A stretch of 64,000 nt of DNA from an uncultured Eggerthellaceae bacterium (GCA_949840905.1 CATKXW010000002.1:62001-126000), one strand, 5' to 3'; counted from the stretch's first letter, positions 1 to 11,566 are shown. Notes: generated by a model from the sequence alone, not told the origin. Translations and numbers: made by a program.

Positions 1-239
1 GGATGAAGCGCATCGTGGAGGCGTGCGCCGCCGGAGAGAGGGAGCGGGCCCATGCAGAACATATGGCGCTGCTTCCCTTGATGAACGGGCTGTTCGAGAC
101 ATCGAATCCCATCCTCGTAAAAGAAGCGCTCAAGCTCGTCGGCTTCCCGGTAGGCGGCGTGCGCTTGCCCCTGGTGGATGCTACCGAGGAGCAGAGCGCG
201 CGATTGCGTCTCATCATGGAAGAGACGGGCGTGCTCTGA
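1..239 (+). CDS. dapA: 4-hydroxy-tetrahydrodipicolinate synthase, C-terminal end (partial)
   Basis: Only the last ~79 codons are present; the gene begins before the window and ends in TGA at 237-239. The visible part has the DapA C-terminal signature: a FETSNPILVKEAL block followed by a conserved RLPL strand. The enzyme condenses pyruvate with aspartate semialdehyde, the first committed step of the diaminopimelate/lysine pathway, in the cytosol; the catalytic Lys and Tyr lie outside the window. Its place just before RNase J and FtsK matches the dapA-rnjB-spoIIIE order of Bacillus. Two later-acting pathway genes, dapF and dapL, lie ~17 kb downstream. Confidence 0.85.
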   Translation, partial: MKRIVEACAAGERERAHAEHMALLPLMNGLFETSNPILVKEALKLVGFPVGGVRLPLVDATEEQSARLRLIMEETGVL

Positions 240-267
240 GCGCATATACCCGAAGAGAAAGGCCTTT

Positions 268-2226
268 ATGGCTACCAATGAACAAACGACGCCGGATCGC
301 GGACGCGAAGAGCGCAGCGATCGGCAAACGAAGCAGACCGATCAGTCTCAGAACGGATCGAAGCGATCCAAGAACCAAGACCAGAAGAAGAGCGGCCGCA
401 ACCGCCGCCGCTCCAACGATCGCAACGCGAAGAAGACGTCTACCTACAAGCATGTGGAGCTCGATCGCGAGCGTCCGCAGCTCTCCCGCGATGGCGGCGC
501 TGCCGCGGCCAATGACGCGCCGAAGCAGAAGAAGCGCAAGAGCCGCAAACCCGGCAAGCGACGCGACCCGAAGGCTGCTTTGGAGGTCATACCTTTAGGC
601 GGCCTGGATGCCATAGGCATGAACATGACCGTGTTCGAATGCGGTAACGATATGATCCTTGACGATGCGGGCATCATGTTCCCTGATGACGATCACCCCG
701 GCGTCGACCTCATCCTGCCCGATTATACTTACGTGCTCGAGAATGTCGACAAGCTGCGCGGCATCGTGGTCACCCACGGACATGAGGACCATGTGGGTTC
801 GCTGCCCTACCTTCTGAAGGACCTGGGCCGCACGGTGCCGATCTATGCCACTAAGCTGACGCTGGGCCTGATCGAGGGCAAGTTCAAAGAGCACAAGATC
901 AAAAACGCCAAGCTCGTCGAGATCAAGTCGGGCGACAAGGTGAAGCTGGGCTGCTTCGACGTGGAGTTCTTCTCGGTGAACCACTCCATCCCCGGTGCGG
1001 TGGGCGTGTTCATCCAAAGCCCGGCTGGAAACGTGCTGCACACCGGCGACTTCAAGCTCGATCAGACCCCGATCGACGGCGTCCATACCGATTTCGCGGC
1101 GTTGGCACGCTTTTCGGATATCGGCGTGGACCTCATGATGAGCGACTCCACCAATGCCATGAACCCGAACTTCACCAAGAGCGAAGCGGAGGTGGGCAAG
1201 GTGCTCGCCGACATCATCGCGCGGGCGAAGGGGCGCGTCATCATCGCGTCGTTCGCGAGCCATATCCACCGCATGCAGCAGATATGCGACGCCGCGGTGG
1301 CCAGCGGGCGCAAAGTGGTGGTGACGGGTCGTTCCATGATCCAGAACACCGACATCGCCCGCCGTCTGGGCTATCTGAACATCGCCGACTCCGACCTCAT
1401 CGACGCTTACGAGCTGAAGGGCATCCCCTCAGAGCAGGTGGTCATCATGTGCACGGGCAGCCAAGGCGAGCCCCTTTCGGCCTTGGCGCGCATCGCCAAC
1501 GGCGAGCACAAGACCATCGACATCGAAGAGGGCGATACGGTCATCATCTCCGCCACGCCGGTGCCTGGCAACGAGAAGGCGGTCACTCGCGTGGTGAACT
1601 CGCTGGCTAAGATCGGCGCCGACGTGTATGACAAGTCTCGTGCGCAAGTGCACGTATCGGGTCATGCGGGCTCTGAAGAGCTCAAGATCATGCTCACCAT
1701 GGTGAAGCCCAATGCCTTCATGCCGGTGCATGGCGAGGCGAGCCATCTGCGAGCCCATGCGAAGCTGGCCGAGGCTACAGGCGTGGAGGCTGAGAACATC
1801 TTCGTCATGGAGAACGGCGATTCCCTCATCGTGTCGGCCGATGGCTACGAGCTCGGAGAGGGCGTGCAAAGCGGCGTGGTCTATGTCGACGGTCTGTCAG
1901 TGGGAGACACCTCCCAAGACGTGCTGGACGAGCGCAACGCCCTCGGCAGCCAGGGATTCGCCTCCATCGCCATCGCGCTATCTTTCAGCAAGCATAAGAT
2001 GGTGGGTCGTCCACAGGTGGAGATGCACGGCATCACCGGCGGAGACGACAGCCATCTCATCCGCGAGGCCACAGGTGCGGTAGAAAATGCGGTCAAGCCC
2101 GTGATCGCGAAGGGCAACGCCTCCATGCGCGACGTGCGCAAGGCTGCCCGCGACACGCTGCTGTCCCTTTTGTGGGCGCGCACCAAACAACGGCCCATGG
2201 TCATCGTGAACCTGCTCGAGGTGTGA
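268..2226 (+). CDS. rnj: Ribonuclease J
   Basis: A 652-residue metallo-beta-lactamase/beta-CASP nuclease with 5'-3' exonuclease and endonuclease activity in mRNA decay and rRNA processing. The zinc motif HGHEDH lies near residue 170, and later beta-CASP histidines (HTGD, ASHIHR, PVHGE) are visible. The first ~110 residues are an Arg/Lys/Gln-rich, low-complexity extension absent from Bacillus RNase J1 (about 555 residues) but common in actinobacterial homologues; it probably binds RNA. The ATG at 268 is chosen because frame upstream of it overlaps dapA and has no family homology. The ftsK start follows 4 bp after the stop. RNase Y is also encoded in this window. Confidence 0.95.
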   Translation: MATNEQTTPDRGREERSDRQTKQTDQSQNGSKRSKNQDQKKSGRNRRRSNDRNAKKTSTYKHVELDRERPQLSRDGGAAAANDAPKQKKRKSRKPGKRRDPKAALEVIPLGGLDAIGMNMTVFECGNDMILDDAGIMFPDDDHPGVDLILPDYTYVLENVDKLRGIVVTHGHEDHVGSLPYLLKDLGRTVPIYATKLTLGLIEGKFKEHKIKNAKLVEIKSGDKVKLGCFDVEFFSVNHSIPGAVGVFIQSPAGNVLHTGDFKLDQTPIDGVHTDFAALARFSDIGVDLMMSDSTNAMNPNFTKSEAEVGKVLADIIARAKGRVIIASFASHIHRMQQICDAAVASGRKVVVTGRSMIQNTDIARRLGYLNIADSDLIDAYELKGIPSEQVVIMCTGSQGEPLSALARIANGEHKTIDIEEGDTVIISATPVPGNEKAVTRVVNSLAKIGADVYDKSRAQVHVSGHAGSEELKIMLTMVKPNAFMPVHGEASHLRAHAKLAEATGVEAENIFVMENGDSLIVSADGYELGEGVQSGVVYVDGLSVGDTSQDVLDERNALGSQGFASIAIALSFSKHKMVGRPQVEMHGITGGDDSHLIREATGAVENAVKPVIAKGNASMRDVRKAARDTLLSLLWARTKQRPMVIVNLLEV

Positions 2227-2230
2227 GCTC

Positions 2231-5038
<2,808 letters not shown>

Positions 5039-5083
5039 TGGGACGCAACGGAAACCGCGGGAAGAGATAGGAGGGGAGCGGCC

Positions 5084-6517
5084 ATGGCACGAGGTTCGTC
5101 ATACGGCGAGACGTTGCGCGAAGCGCGTATGCGGAAGGGCATGGACCTTCCGAGCGTCGCGCGACGCTTGCGCGTGCGCGCCGACATCCTCGCCGCCATC
5201 GAAGAGGCGGACTTCGCCGCACTGCCCCCTTCCGGCTACACCCGCAACATGATCAACGCCTATGCGCGCTTGGTGGGAGCCGATCCGCGGGAAGTGTCTT
5301 CGCGCTACCTCGATGAGTTGCACCTGTTCGAGACGGGGCGGACCCGCATGAGCCGGGAGCGAGCTGTGGCAGCTGGTGATCCGATGGCTCACCGAGGCAG
5401 CGCCCACCCCTCTCGCACCATTCGCTCGCGCCCCCCGATGCCCCATCGGCGTCCCACCACCGCCACGCGATCAGCCGCCGAAGGGGCGTCGGGAAGGCCC
5501 GTGCCCTTGCAGCGCGCCCATGCCCCGGCACCCTCGCGCAGCTACAACCTGCCGTCCAACCGCTACCGCGAGCGCTATGGCGCCGAAGGTCGAGAGCCTT
5601 ACGGAGCCGCGAGCCGAGCGCTGCCAGCACCGGATCGGGCCTACGGTGGCTATGACGCTCATATGCCGCAACAGCGATACCCTCAGCGGATGAGCCGCTC
5701 TTACGGAGCGCCCCCCCAACGACCCTATGGGGAGCCCCGCTCCTATGGGCGCGACACCTTGCGCGCCTACGACTCCTACGCGTTCCGCCCAGACGAGCCG
5801 CGCCCCGAGCGCAGCGCGCCCGCTTCCCGCAATCGCGCGCTACCGGCCAGCGAATACGCCACGAGCCCCTATGCGGGCCTCTATTCTCGTCGCGATCATA
5901 GCCAGAAGGCCACCGTGGGCGACGTGGTCGGTGGCAGCATCAACGCTATCATCCAACGACTGCCCCTCGTCATCGGCGTGGTGGTGGTCATCGTGGTCCT
6001 CATCCTCATCGTCTCGTTCATCGGACGGGGAGGAGAGCCAGCACCTGACGAAACGCCCACCATGCCCATCTCCGGCCTCACCGACACCTCCACCCAGAAC
6101 GCCGATGCCTACAACATGAGCGCTACCGAAACAGCGCCCACCAACGCGAAGTTCTCCGTCGAGGTGGCCAGCGGCGGTCGTTCCTGGATGGAGCTGACGG
6201 TGGACGATGCCTCGACGCCCGAGATAGATGGCGTGATGGACGGTCCGATGACCAAGGAGGTGGAGTTCACCGAGTCCATCTCGTTCAGCTGCGGCAACGT
6301 CTCGCCGGTCACCATCAAGCTCGACGGCAAAGAGGTGAAGCCGACGAAGTCCTCTGGAGATGGCGAGTACGTCTACACGGTCACGTTTTCCTCCATCCTG
6401 AGCGAATGGCAGCGGGCCCATCCCACCGCTCCGGGCATCGCTTCGGGCTCCTCTTCGTCTTCTAGCGCCTCCGGTTCCTCCTCTTCGAGCTCTTCCTCGG
6501 CTTCTTCGAGCCGCTAG
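5084..6517 (+). CDS. RodZ-like membrane protein with HTH domain and Tyr/Arg-rich linker
   Basis: A 477-residue protein with RodZ/YmfM architecture. An N-terminal HTH_25 domain (residues ~5-85) is followed by a cytoplasmic linker, one transmembrane helix (residues ~290-315, rich in V and I), and an extracytoplasmic beta domain resembling the RodZ C-terminal DUF4115 region. It ends in a run of Ser residues. RodZ links MreB to the elongation machinery in rod-shaped cells; that role is inferred here. The linker (residues ~95-280) is unusual: dominated by Tyr, Arg, Pro, Gly and Ser with repeated RYG, SYG and PYG units. A strong AGGAGGGG lies 5-12 bp before the ATG. YmfM occupies a similar place in Bacillus. 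Confidence 0.8.
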   Translation: MARGSSYGETLREARMRKGMDLPSVARRLRVRADILAAIEEADFAALPPSGYTRNMINAYARLVGADPREVSSRYLDELHLFETGRTRMSRERAVAAGDPMAHRGSAHPSRTIRSRPPMPHRRPTTATRSAAEGASGRPVPLQRAHAPAPSRSYNLPSNRYRERYGAEGREPYGAASRALPAPDRAYGGYDAHMPQQRYPQRMSRSYGAPPQRPYGEPRSYGRDTLRAYDSYAFRPDEPRPERSAPASRNRALPASEYATSPYAGLYSRRDHSQKATVGDVVGGSINAIIQRLPLVIGVVVVIVVLILIVSFIGRGGEPAPDETPTMPISGLTDTSTQNADAYNMSATETAPTNAKFSVEVASGGRSWMELTVDDASTPEIDGVMDGPMTKEVEFTESISFSCGNVSPVTIKLDGKEVKPTKSSGDGEYVYTVTFSSILSEWQRAHPTAPGIASGSSSSSSASGSSSSSSSSASSSR

Positions 6518-6621
6518 GCCCACCGATGCTCGCGCGAGCGTAGCGCAGTGTCGTACCATGGTCGGAACCGACGAACGCGCATGTGCGCCTTTCGAGAGCA
6601 TGAGAGAGAGGACGTCTTCCC

Positions 6622-7119
6622 ATGGCTAAGGAATCGAGCTTCGATGTGGTATCCGTGGTCGACATGCAAGAGGTCGACAATGCCTATCAGCAGGCGAAGA
6701 AGGAGATAGCTCAGCGCTACGACCTGAAGGACTCCGGCGCTGAGATCAGCCTCGACAAGGGAGGTCAGACCATGACCGTGGCCGCGCCCAGCGATTTCGT
6801 CGCAGGCCAGGTGATCGACGTCATCGGTTCGAAGCTCATCAAGCGCGGCATCGAGCTTTCGGCCGTGAAATGGGGCAACAGTGAAGATGCCAGCGGTGGC
6901 AGCGTGCGCAAGCAGGCCACCATCATCAACGGCATCGACAAGGATACCGTCTCGCGCATCAACAAGGACATCAAGGCTCAGAAGCTCAAGTGCAAGACCC
7001 AGATCGAAGGTGACAAGCTGCGGGTGAGCTCAGCATCGCGCGACACGCTGCAAGAAGTGATCGCTTTTCTGAAAGAGCAGGACTACGGCCAGCCGTTGCA
7101 ATACGTGAACTATCGCTGA
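6622..7119 (+). CDS. YajQ family nucleotide-binding protein
   Basis: A 165-residue protein, the normal YajQ length, opening with the family signature (SSFDVVSVVDMQEVDNA). It then shows the two ferredoxin-like halves, including ISLDKGGQTMTV and the closing FLKEQDYGQPLQYVNYR. Family members bind nucleotides, nucleic acids or cyclic-di-GMP; in Xanthomonas a homologue is a c-di-GMP receptor. Its function here is not known. It lies ~100 bp after the RodZ-like gene and 41 bp before rimO, in the same direction. Assignment to the family is secure; ligand and role are not. Confidence 0.9.
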   Translation: MAKESSFDVVSVVDMQEVDNAYQQAKKEIAQRYDLKDSGAEISLDKGGQTMTVAAPSDFVAGQVIDVIGSKLIKRGIELSAVKWGNSEDASGGSVRKQATIINGIDKDTVSRINKDIKAQKLKCKTQIEGDKLRVSSASRDTLQEVIAFLKEQDYGQPLQYVNYR

Positions 7120-7160
7120 TCGGCTCGCGAACGCCGACCTTTTCATCGAGAGCAGGACCT

Positions 7161-8483
7161 ATGCAGGATAACGGAGCGGCTTCGGGCCGTCTGATGCGGG
7201 GTGCCGTGAGCTTCGTCACGCTCGGTTGCGCCAAGAACGAGGTGGACACCCGTGATATGAAGGGCCGGCTGCGAAAGGCGGGCTTTCAGGTGGAAGCGGC
7301 ACCTGATTCGGCCGATGCCATCGTGGTCAACACCTGCTCGTTCATCCAAGCCGCCACCGAGGAGAGCATCGAGGCAGTGCTGGATGTGGCCGAGCTGGAC
7401 GGGGTGGCGAGCGGGGAGGTGCCGCTGATCGTGGCCGGCTGCATGCCGGCGCGCTACGGCGAGGAGCTGACCCATGAGCTGAGCGAGGTGCGCGCCTTCG
7501 TGCCGTGCTCTCGCGAGGACGACATCGTGGCCGTGGTGGAGGCAGCGCTCGGAGAGCGCGCGGGCCGTGGGGCGCCCGAAGAGGAACGGACTCCACAGGT
7601 TCCGTTCGCCTATGTGAAGATAGCCGACGGCTGCGATCGGTTCTGCTCGTACTGCACGATCCCCTTCATCCGCGGTCGCTATCGTAGCTTTCCCTATGAG
7701 GAGGTGCGCGACGAGGTGGCCGCTCGCGCCGCCGATGGAGCCCGCGAGGTCGTGCTGATCGCTCAAGACACGGGGCGCTACGGACGCGATCTGGCGGAAC
7801 CTTCCACTCTCGCGCAACTGCTCGAGCGCCTGGCGCAGGAGTTCCCGACGCTATGGTTCCGTGTCATGTACCTGCAGCCGGAGGGCATCACCGACGAGCT
7901 GCTCGATACCGTGGCCGCTCATGCGAACCTTTGCTCCTATTTCGACATCCCGCTGCAACACATAGATCCGCTCATCCTTCGCGCTATGAACCGCAGCGGA
8001 TCGCCCGAGGAGCTGATGGCGCTACTGAAGCGCATCGAGGAGCGCGTTGCCGACGTCACGTTGCGCACCACATTGCTGTGCGGCTTTCCGGGCGAGACCG
8101 AAGAGCAGTTCGAGGCGCTGTGCGACTTCGTGGAGGAGGCACCTTTCGACTACATCGGCGTGTTCGCCTACTCCCGCGAAGAGGGGACGGCCGCCTACGA
8201 CCTGCCCGAGCAGCTCGACGAGGAGGTGAAGGCCGAGCGCGCCCAGCGCTTGCGCGATCTGGCTGATGCGGTATGCTCCGCTCGCATCTCCCGTCGCATC
8301 GGTCGTTCCATGGCCGTGCTGGTGGAGGGACGGGAAGAGGACGGGCAGCTCTACGGGCGCGCCCAATGCCAGGCACCTGAAGTGGATGGCGTCACCTACG
8401 TGGATGAGGGCGAGCCGGGCGGGGTGGTGTCGGTGAGCATCATCGATACGCTGCTCTACGAGATGGAAGGGGAGCGCTCATGA
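7161..8483 (+). CDS. rimO: Ribosomal protein uS12 methylthiotransferase RimO
   Basis: A 440-residue radical-SAM methylthiotransferase that modifies an aspartate of ribosomal protein S12. It has the N-terminal UPF0004 domain with cysteines in the LGCAKNEVDTRDM, NTCSF and AGCMPARY motifs, then the radical-SAM cluster motif CDRFCSYC (CxxxCxxC) near residue 158, and a C-terminal TRAM-like segment. LGCAKNxVD and CxRxCSYCxIP favour RimO over MiaB; a separate MiaB is encoded at 14979. The last four bases (ATGA) overlap the start of the PgsA-CinA fusion gene, implying coupled translation. Confidence 0.95.
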   Translation: MQDNGAASGRLMRGAVSFVTLGCAKNEVDTRDMKGRLRKAGFQVEAAPDSADAIVVNTCSFIQAATEESIEAVLDVAELDGVASGEVPLIVAGCMPARYGEELTHELSEVRAFVPCSREDDIVAVVEAALGERAGRGAPEEERTPQVPFAYVKIADGCDRFCSYCTIPFIRGRYRSFPYEEVRDEVAARAADGAREVVLIAQDTGRYGRDLAEPSTLAQLLERLAQEFPTLWFRVMYLQPEGITDELLDTVAAHANLCSYFDIPLQHIDPLILRAMNRSGSPEELMALLKRIEERVADVTLRTTLLCGFPGETEEQFEALCDFVEEAPFDYIGVFAYSREEGTAAYDLPEQLDEEVKAERAQRLRDLADAVCSARISRRIGRSMAVLVEGREEDGQLYGRAQCQAPEVDGVTYVDEGEPGGVVSVSIIDTLLYEMEGERS

Positions 8484-9715
8484 GCGGCTTTGACGGCCGG
8501 CCTCAGAAGGCTGCCCAGACCGAGCGGTTGCTCACCCCCGCGAACGTGGTGACGTTCTGCCGCATCCTCCTGGTGCCGGTGTTCGTGGTGGCCTTTCTGA
8601 GCCCATGGCCCGAATGGTTCGGCATCGCCGATCTGACGGCCGAGTGGAAGTCCCTCATAGCGGCGGCCATCTTCATCATCATCTCCTGCACCGACTGGGT
8701 GGACGGCTATCTCGCGCGCTCCCGCGGGGAAGTGACCGATTTCGGCAAGTTCATGGATCCGCTGGCCGACAAGATACTGGTGGCCGCTGCGCTGTTAGCC
8801 CTAGTGGAGCAACAGGTGCTGCCTTCCTGGCCCGTGCTCATCATCTTGGCTCGGGAGTTCATCGTCTCAGGCGTGCGCATGGTGGCGGCCAGCAAAGGCG
8901 AGGTCATCGCCGCCAGCTGGTATGGCAAGGCCAAGACGGTGCTGCAGATCCTCGCCATCATCCTGTTCCTCGTCAAGGACTTCTTCTTCCCGCCCCAGGG
9001 AGACGATGCCATCCATAATCCTCTCTATCTGGTCTCTTGGGCGGTCATGCTGACGGCGCTCGTCCTTACCATCGCGTCGATGGTCGACTATCTGGTGAAG
9101 GCTCGCGGCGTCCTCGGCATCGGCAGAGGAGCGAGAACGGGATCTTCCGATGGGCTTCCCGAGACCACGGTGGAGCGATCCAGGAGGCTCTCTACCGCTC
9201 CGTTCGAGGAGCAGAGCTATGCTCTGGCGGCTTCGGTGGTGGAGCGGGCCAGCGAGCGTGCCTTGACGGTGGCCACGGCCGAGAGCTTGACCGGCGGCAT
9301 GATCGCCTCAGCGCTGACGGCCGTTCCGGGCAGCTCGGTCGCGGTGCGCGGTGGCGTGGTGAGCTATGCCACTGCGGTGAAGCATGAAGCGCTCGGAGTC
9401 GACGATGAGCTCCTTGCCCAGGCAGGGCCAGTGGACGAAGAGGTCGCCTTGGAGATGGCACGGGGAGCGCGTCGAGCGCTCTTGAGCGATGTGGCCGTGG
9501 CGGTGACCGGCATCGCCGGGCCGGGAGGTGCCGAGCCGGGAAAGCCGGTGGGCACCGTATGGATGGCCCTGAGCTCTCCTTGGGAAGAGCGCGCCGAGCT
9601 CTTCTGTTTCGAAGGGGACCGTGCCGAAGTGCGCGAGCAGACCGTCCGGGCGGCTCTGGAGGGCCTCTTCGAGGTATGCGACGGGGCGGCTTCCGCCATC
9701 TGCCCCTTCGACTGA
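8480..9715 (+). CDS. PgsA-CinA fusion: CDP-DAG-glycerol-3-P phosphatidyltransferase / NMN amidohydrolase domain
   Basis: One uninterrupted 411-codon frame encodes two proteins that are usually separate. Residues ~18-205 are a membrane CDP-alcohol phosphatidyltransferase with the full DG-x2-AR-x8-G-x3-D-x3-D motif (DGYLAR...GKFMDPLAD) and several hydrophobic helices, expected to make phosphatidylglycerophosphate. After a Ser/Arg/Gly-rich linker (~206-238), residues ~240-405 are a complete CinA C-terminal domain (AESLTGG, VVSYA, VTGIAGPGG, KPVGTVW), which in other bacteria deamidates nicotinamide mononucleotide. The CinA N-terminal domain is absent. In Bacillus pgsA and cinA are adjacent separate genes, so fusion by stop-codon loss is the simple inference. 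A second PgsA-like gene is at 34384. Confidence 0.92.
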   Translation: MSGFDGRPQKAAQTERLLTPANVVTFCRILLVPVFVVAFLSPWPEWFGIADLTAEWKSLIAAAIFIIISCTDWVDGYLARSRGEVTDFGKFMDPLADKILVAAALLALVEQQVLPSWPVLIILAREFIVSGVRMVAASKGEVIAASWYGKAKTVLQILAIILFLVKDFFFPPQGDDAIHNPLYLVSWAVMLTALVLTIASMVDYLVKARGVLGIGRGARTGSSDGLPETTVERSRRLSTAPFEEQSYALAASVVERASERALTVATAESLTGGMIASALTAVPGSSVAVRGGVVSYATAVKHEALGVDDELLAQAGPVDEEVALEMARGARRALLSDVAVAVTGIAGPGGAEPGKPVGTVWMALSSPWEERAELFCFEGDRAEVREQTVRAALEGLFEVCDGAASAICPFD

Positions 9716-9898
9716 GAGGGGCGGAGAAGGGGTCTTTCAAGGGGCTTACGACGCGGCCCTTCAGAGGGTCATCGAGAGGGACCGATAGCGACCCTCCTCG
9801 CGATGTTCCTGCCGACCTCGATGCCCTATGATCCCAAGAGGGGATGTTAGCACGACCGTACGAATGTGCGCAGCGAACGATTTTTCGCAAGATTTCCC

Positions 9899-9926
9899 TT
9901 GACTTGCATACAAGCGTTCGTAAAAT
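9899..9926 (+). promoter_or_regulatory. recA promoter with degenerate LexA box in the spacer
   Basis: TTGACT (9899-9904) and TAAAAT (9921-9926) are separated by 16 bp, a good sigma-70-type promoter 55 bp before the recA ATG. The spacer contains CATACAAGCGTTCG (9907-9920), which matches the Gram-positive LexA site CGAACNNNNGTTCG perfectly in the right half and at three of five positions in the left. SOS control of recA through this site is an inference. The remaining sequence between 9716 and 9898 shows nothing I can assign. Confidence 0.6.
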
Positions 9927-9981
9927 GGGAACCAGAGGATCGCTGAGGCGGCCGGATGGCCGTTTCCGAAAAGGAGCAGAG

Positions 9982-11037
9982 ATGAACCCTGATAAACAGA
10001 AGATGCTACAAGCTACCACCGACCAGATCGAGCAGAAGTTCGGGCGCGGTGCCATCATGAAGCTGGGAGAGGGAGGGGCTGATCTCAACATCGGCGTCAT
10101 CCCTACCGGTGCGCTGCCCCTCGATGCCGCTCTCGGCATCGGCGGCGTGCCGCGCGGCCGCATCATCGAGATATACGGCCCTGAATCCAGCGGCAAGACC
10201 ACGCTGTCGCTGCAGATCATCGCCGAGGCTCAGGCCATGGGCGGCGTGGTGGCCTTCATCGACGCCGAGCATGCCCTCGACCCGGTCTATGCGGCTCGGC
10301 TCGGCGTGGTCATCGACGAGGTGCTCATCTCCCAGCCTGACACCGGCGAACAAGCCCTTGAGATATGCGATATGCTCGTGCGCAGCGGGGCGGTGGATTG
10401 CGTGGTCATCGACTCGGTGGCCGCCTTGGTGCCCCGTGCCGAGATCGAAGGCGAGATAGGCGACACCACCGTGGGCCTGCAAGCGCGCCTGATGTCCCAG
10501 GCTCTGCGCAAGCTGGCCGGTTCCCTCTCGAAGTCGAACACCACCTGCATCTTCATCAATCAGCTGCGCGAGAAGATCGGCGTCATGTTCGGCAATCCGG
10601 AGACCACCACCGGCGGTCGCGCCCTCAAGTTCTTCTCCAGCGTGCGCATCGACATCCGTCGCATCGACTCCATCAAGGTCAACGGAGAGGTGGTGGGAAA
10701 CCGCGTACGCGCCAAGGTGGTCAAGAACAAGGTGGCGCCCCCGTTCCGTCAGGCAGAGTTCGACCTCATGTACGGTGAGGGCATCTCGCGAGAGGGCTGC
10801 ATCGTGGACATGGCTGTGGAAGCAGGCGTGGCCAAGAAGAGCGGTGCTTGGTACACCTACGGCGAAGAGCGCTTGGGCCAGGGTCGCGAAGCGGCGAAGG
10901 AGACGCTGCGCCAGAATCCCGATCTGCGTCAAGAGCTGGAGACGAAGGTGCGGGAAGCCTACGAGATCCCGATCTTGGAAGCGAACTTGGACGAAGCGGC
11001 TGCCACGCCGGCACCCAAAGACGCCAAAAAGCGATGA
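9982..11037 (+). CDS. recA: Recombinase RecA
   Basis: A 351-residue DNA-strand-exchange ATPase and SOS co-protease of normal length. It opens with the N-terminal helix, then Walker A ([10 protein letters not shown], near residue 67), Walker B ([11 protein letters not shown]), and the DNA-binding loops including [20 protein letters not shown]. The ATG at 9982 is chosen because AAGGAG lies five bases before it and the protein then aligns with RecA from its first residues; the open frame upstream contains the promoter. No intein or insertion interrupts it. Its stop overlaps the recX start (ATGA), so recA and recX form one operon. Confidence 0.98.
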   Translation: MNPDKQKMLQATTDQIEQKFGRGAIMKLGEGGADLNIGVIPTGALPLDAALGIGGVPRGRIIEIYGPESSGKTTLSLQIIAEAQAMGGVVAFIDAEHALDPVYAARLGVVIDEVLISQPDTGEQALEICDMLVRSGAVDCVVIDSVAALVPRAEIEGEIGDTTVGLQARLMSQALRKLAGSLSKSNTTCIFINQLREKIGVMFGNPETTTGGRALKFFSSVRIDIRRIDSIKVNGEVVGNRVRAKVVKNKVAPPFRQAEFDLMYGEGISREGCIVDMAVEAGVAKKSGAWYTYGEERLGQGREAAKETLRQNPDLRQELETKVREAYEIPILEANLDEAAATPAPKDAKKR

Positions 11038-11519
11038 CGACGATCGAGCTGTCTGACGAAGAACGCGCGTTCCAGCGCGTTCTTCGGATGCTCAACGCGA
11101 GCGAGCAGTCCTCGCAGAAGGTGCGACGCAAGCTCGAACATGCAGGCTACGAAGAGGTGACCATCGAGCGAGCGCTCGATCGCGCCCGTTGCTGCGGCAT
11201 CCTCGACGATAGGCGCTATGCAGAGATGCTCGTACGCTCCGCTCTCTCGCAGAACAAGGGCTTTCGCTCAGTGAGCATCGAGCTCGAAGAGCTCGGCATC
11301 TCCCTTGAGGAGGTGAGCACCTATCAGGAGCACCAGCGACGAGGGGACGAAGACCCGCTCGCTACCGATGTCATGCGGGCACGGGAGGTGCTGAGGGCTC
11401 ATCCTCCTCGGGCGAAGAACGTTCGCGACGCTGCGTTCCGCAAGCTCTTGGCCAAAGGCTACGACACCGATGTGGCATGCGAGGTGGCTCGCTGGTGGTC
11501 GGAGAACCATGGGCGCTAG
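11034..11519 (+). CDS. recX: Regulatory protein RecX
   Basis: A 161-residue basic, helical protein of RecX type, with repeated three-helix units ([24 protein letters not shown] and related segments). RecX binds RecA filaments and limits their activity. The ATG at 11034 overlaps the recA stop by four bases. A perfect 11-bp inverted repeat lies within codons ~9-18 and could reduce the amount of RecX relative to RecA (see the separate entry). The gene is followed by a 223-bp gap holding a candidate structured RNA. Confidence 0.9.
   Translation: MTTIELSDEERAFQRVLRMLNASEQSSQKVRRKLEHAGYEEVTIERALDRARCCGILDDRRYAEMLVRSALSQNKGFRSVSIELEELGISLEEVSTYQEHQRRGDEDPLATDVMRAREVLRAHPPRAKNVRDAAFRKLLAKGYDTDVACEVARWWSENHGR
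11058..11085 (+). repeat. Perfect 11-bp inverted repeat inside recX
   Basis: GAAGAACGCGC (11058-11068) and GCGCGTTCTTC (11075-11085) are exact reverse complements around a six-base loop, giving a very stable GC-rich stem 24 bases after the recX start. The left arm plus loop also spells GAACGCGCGTTC (11061-11072), a match to the LexA core GAACNNNNGTTC. No T-tract follows, so it is not a canonical terminator. A role in lowering recX translation or in transcriptional pausing is inferred. Confidence 0.65.
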
Positions 11520-11532
11520 AGGGGATTCACCG

Positions 11533-11560
11533 CTGAAACCGCGGTCGCCTTTGCTATACT
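11533..11560 (+). promoter_or_regulatory. Promoter with extended -10 before the rny leader RNA
   Basis: CTGAAA (11533-11538), 16 bp, then TATACT (11555-11560) preceded by TGC, an extended -10. Transcription would begin near 11567, just before the structured segment. This would give rny a promoter independent of recA-recX. Confidence 0.55.
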
Positions 11561-11566
11561 ATCCTT

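Noticed and set aside
11061-11072. GAACGCGCGTTC as a functional LexA operator
   Set aside because: It lies inside recX coding sequence and is part of a larger GC palindrome; a single 8-base match in GC-rich DNA is weak evidence of an operator. Kept only as a note under the hairpin.
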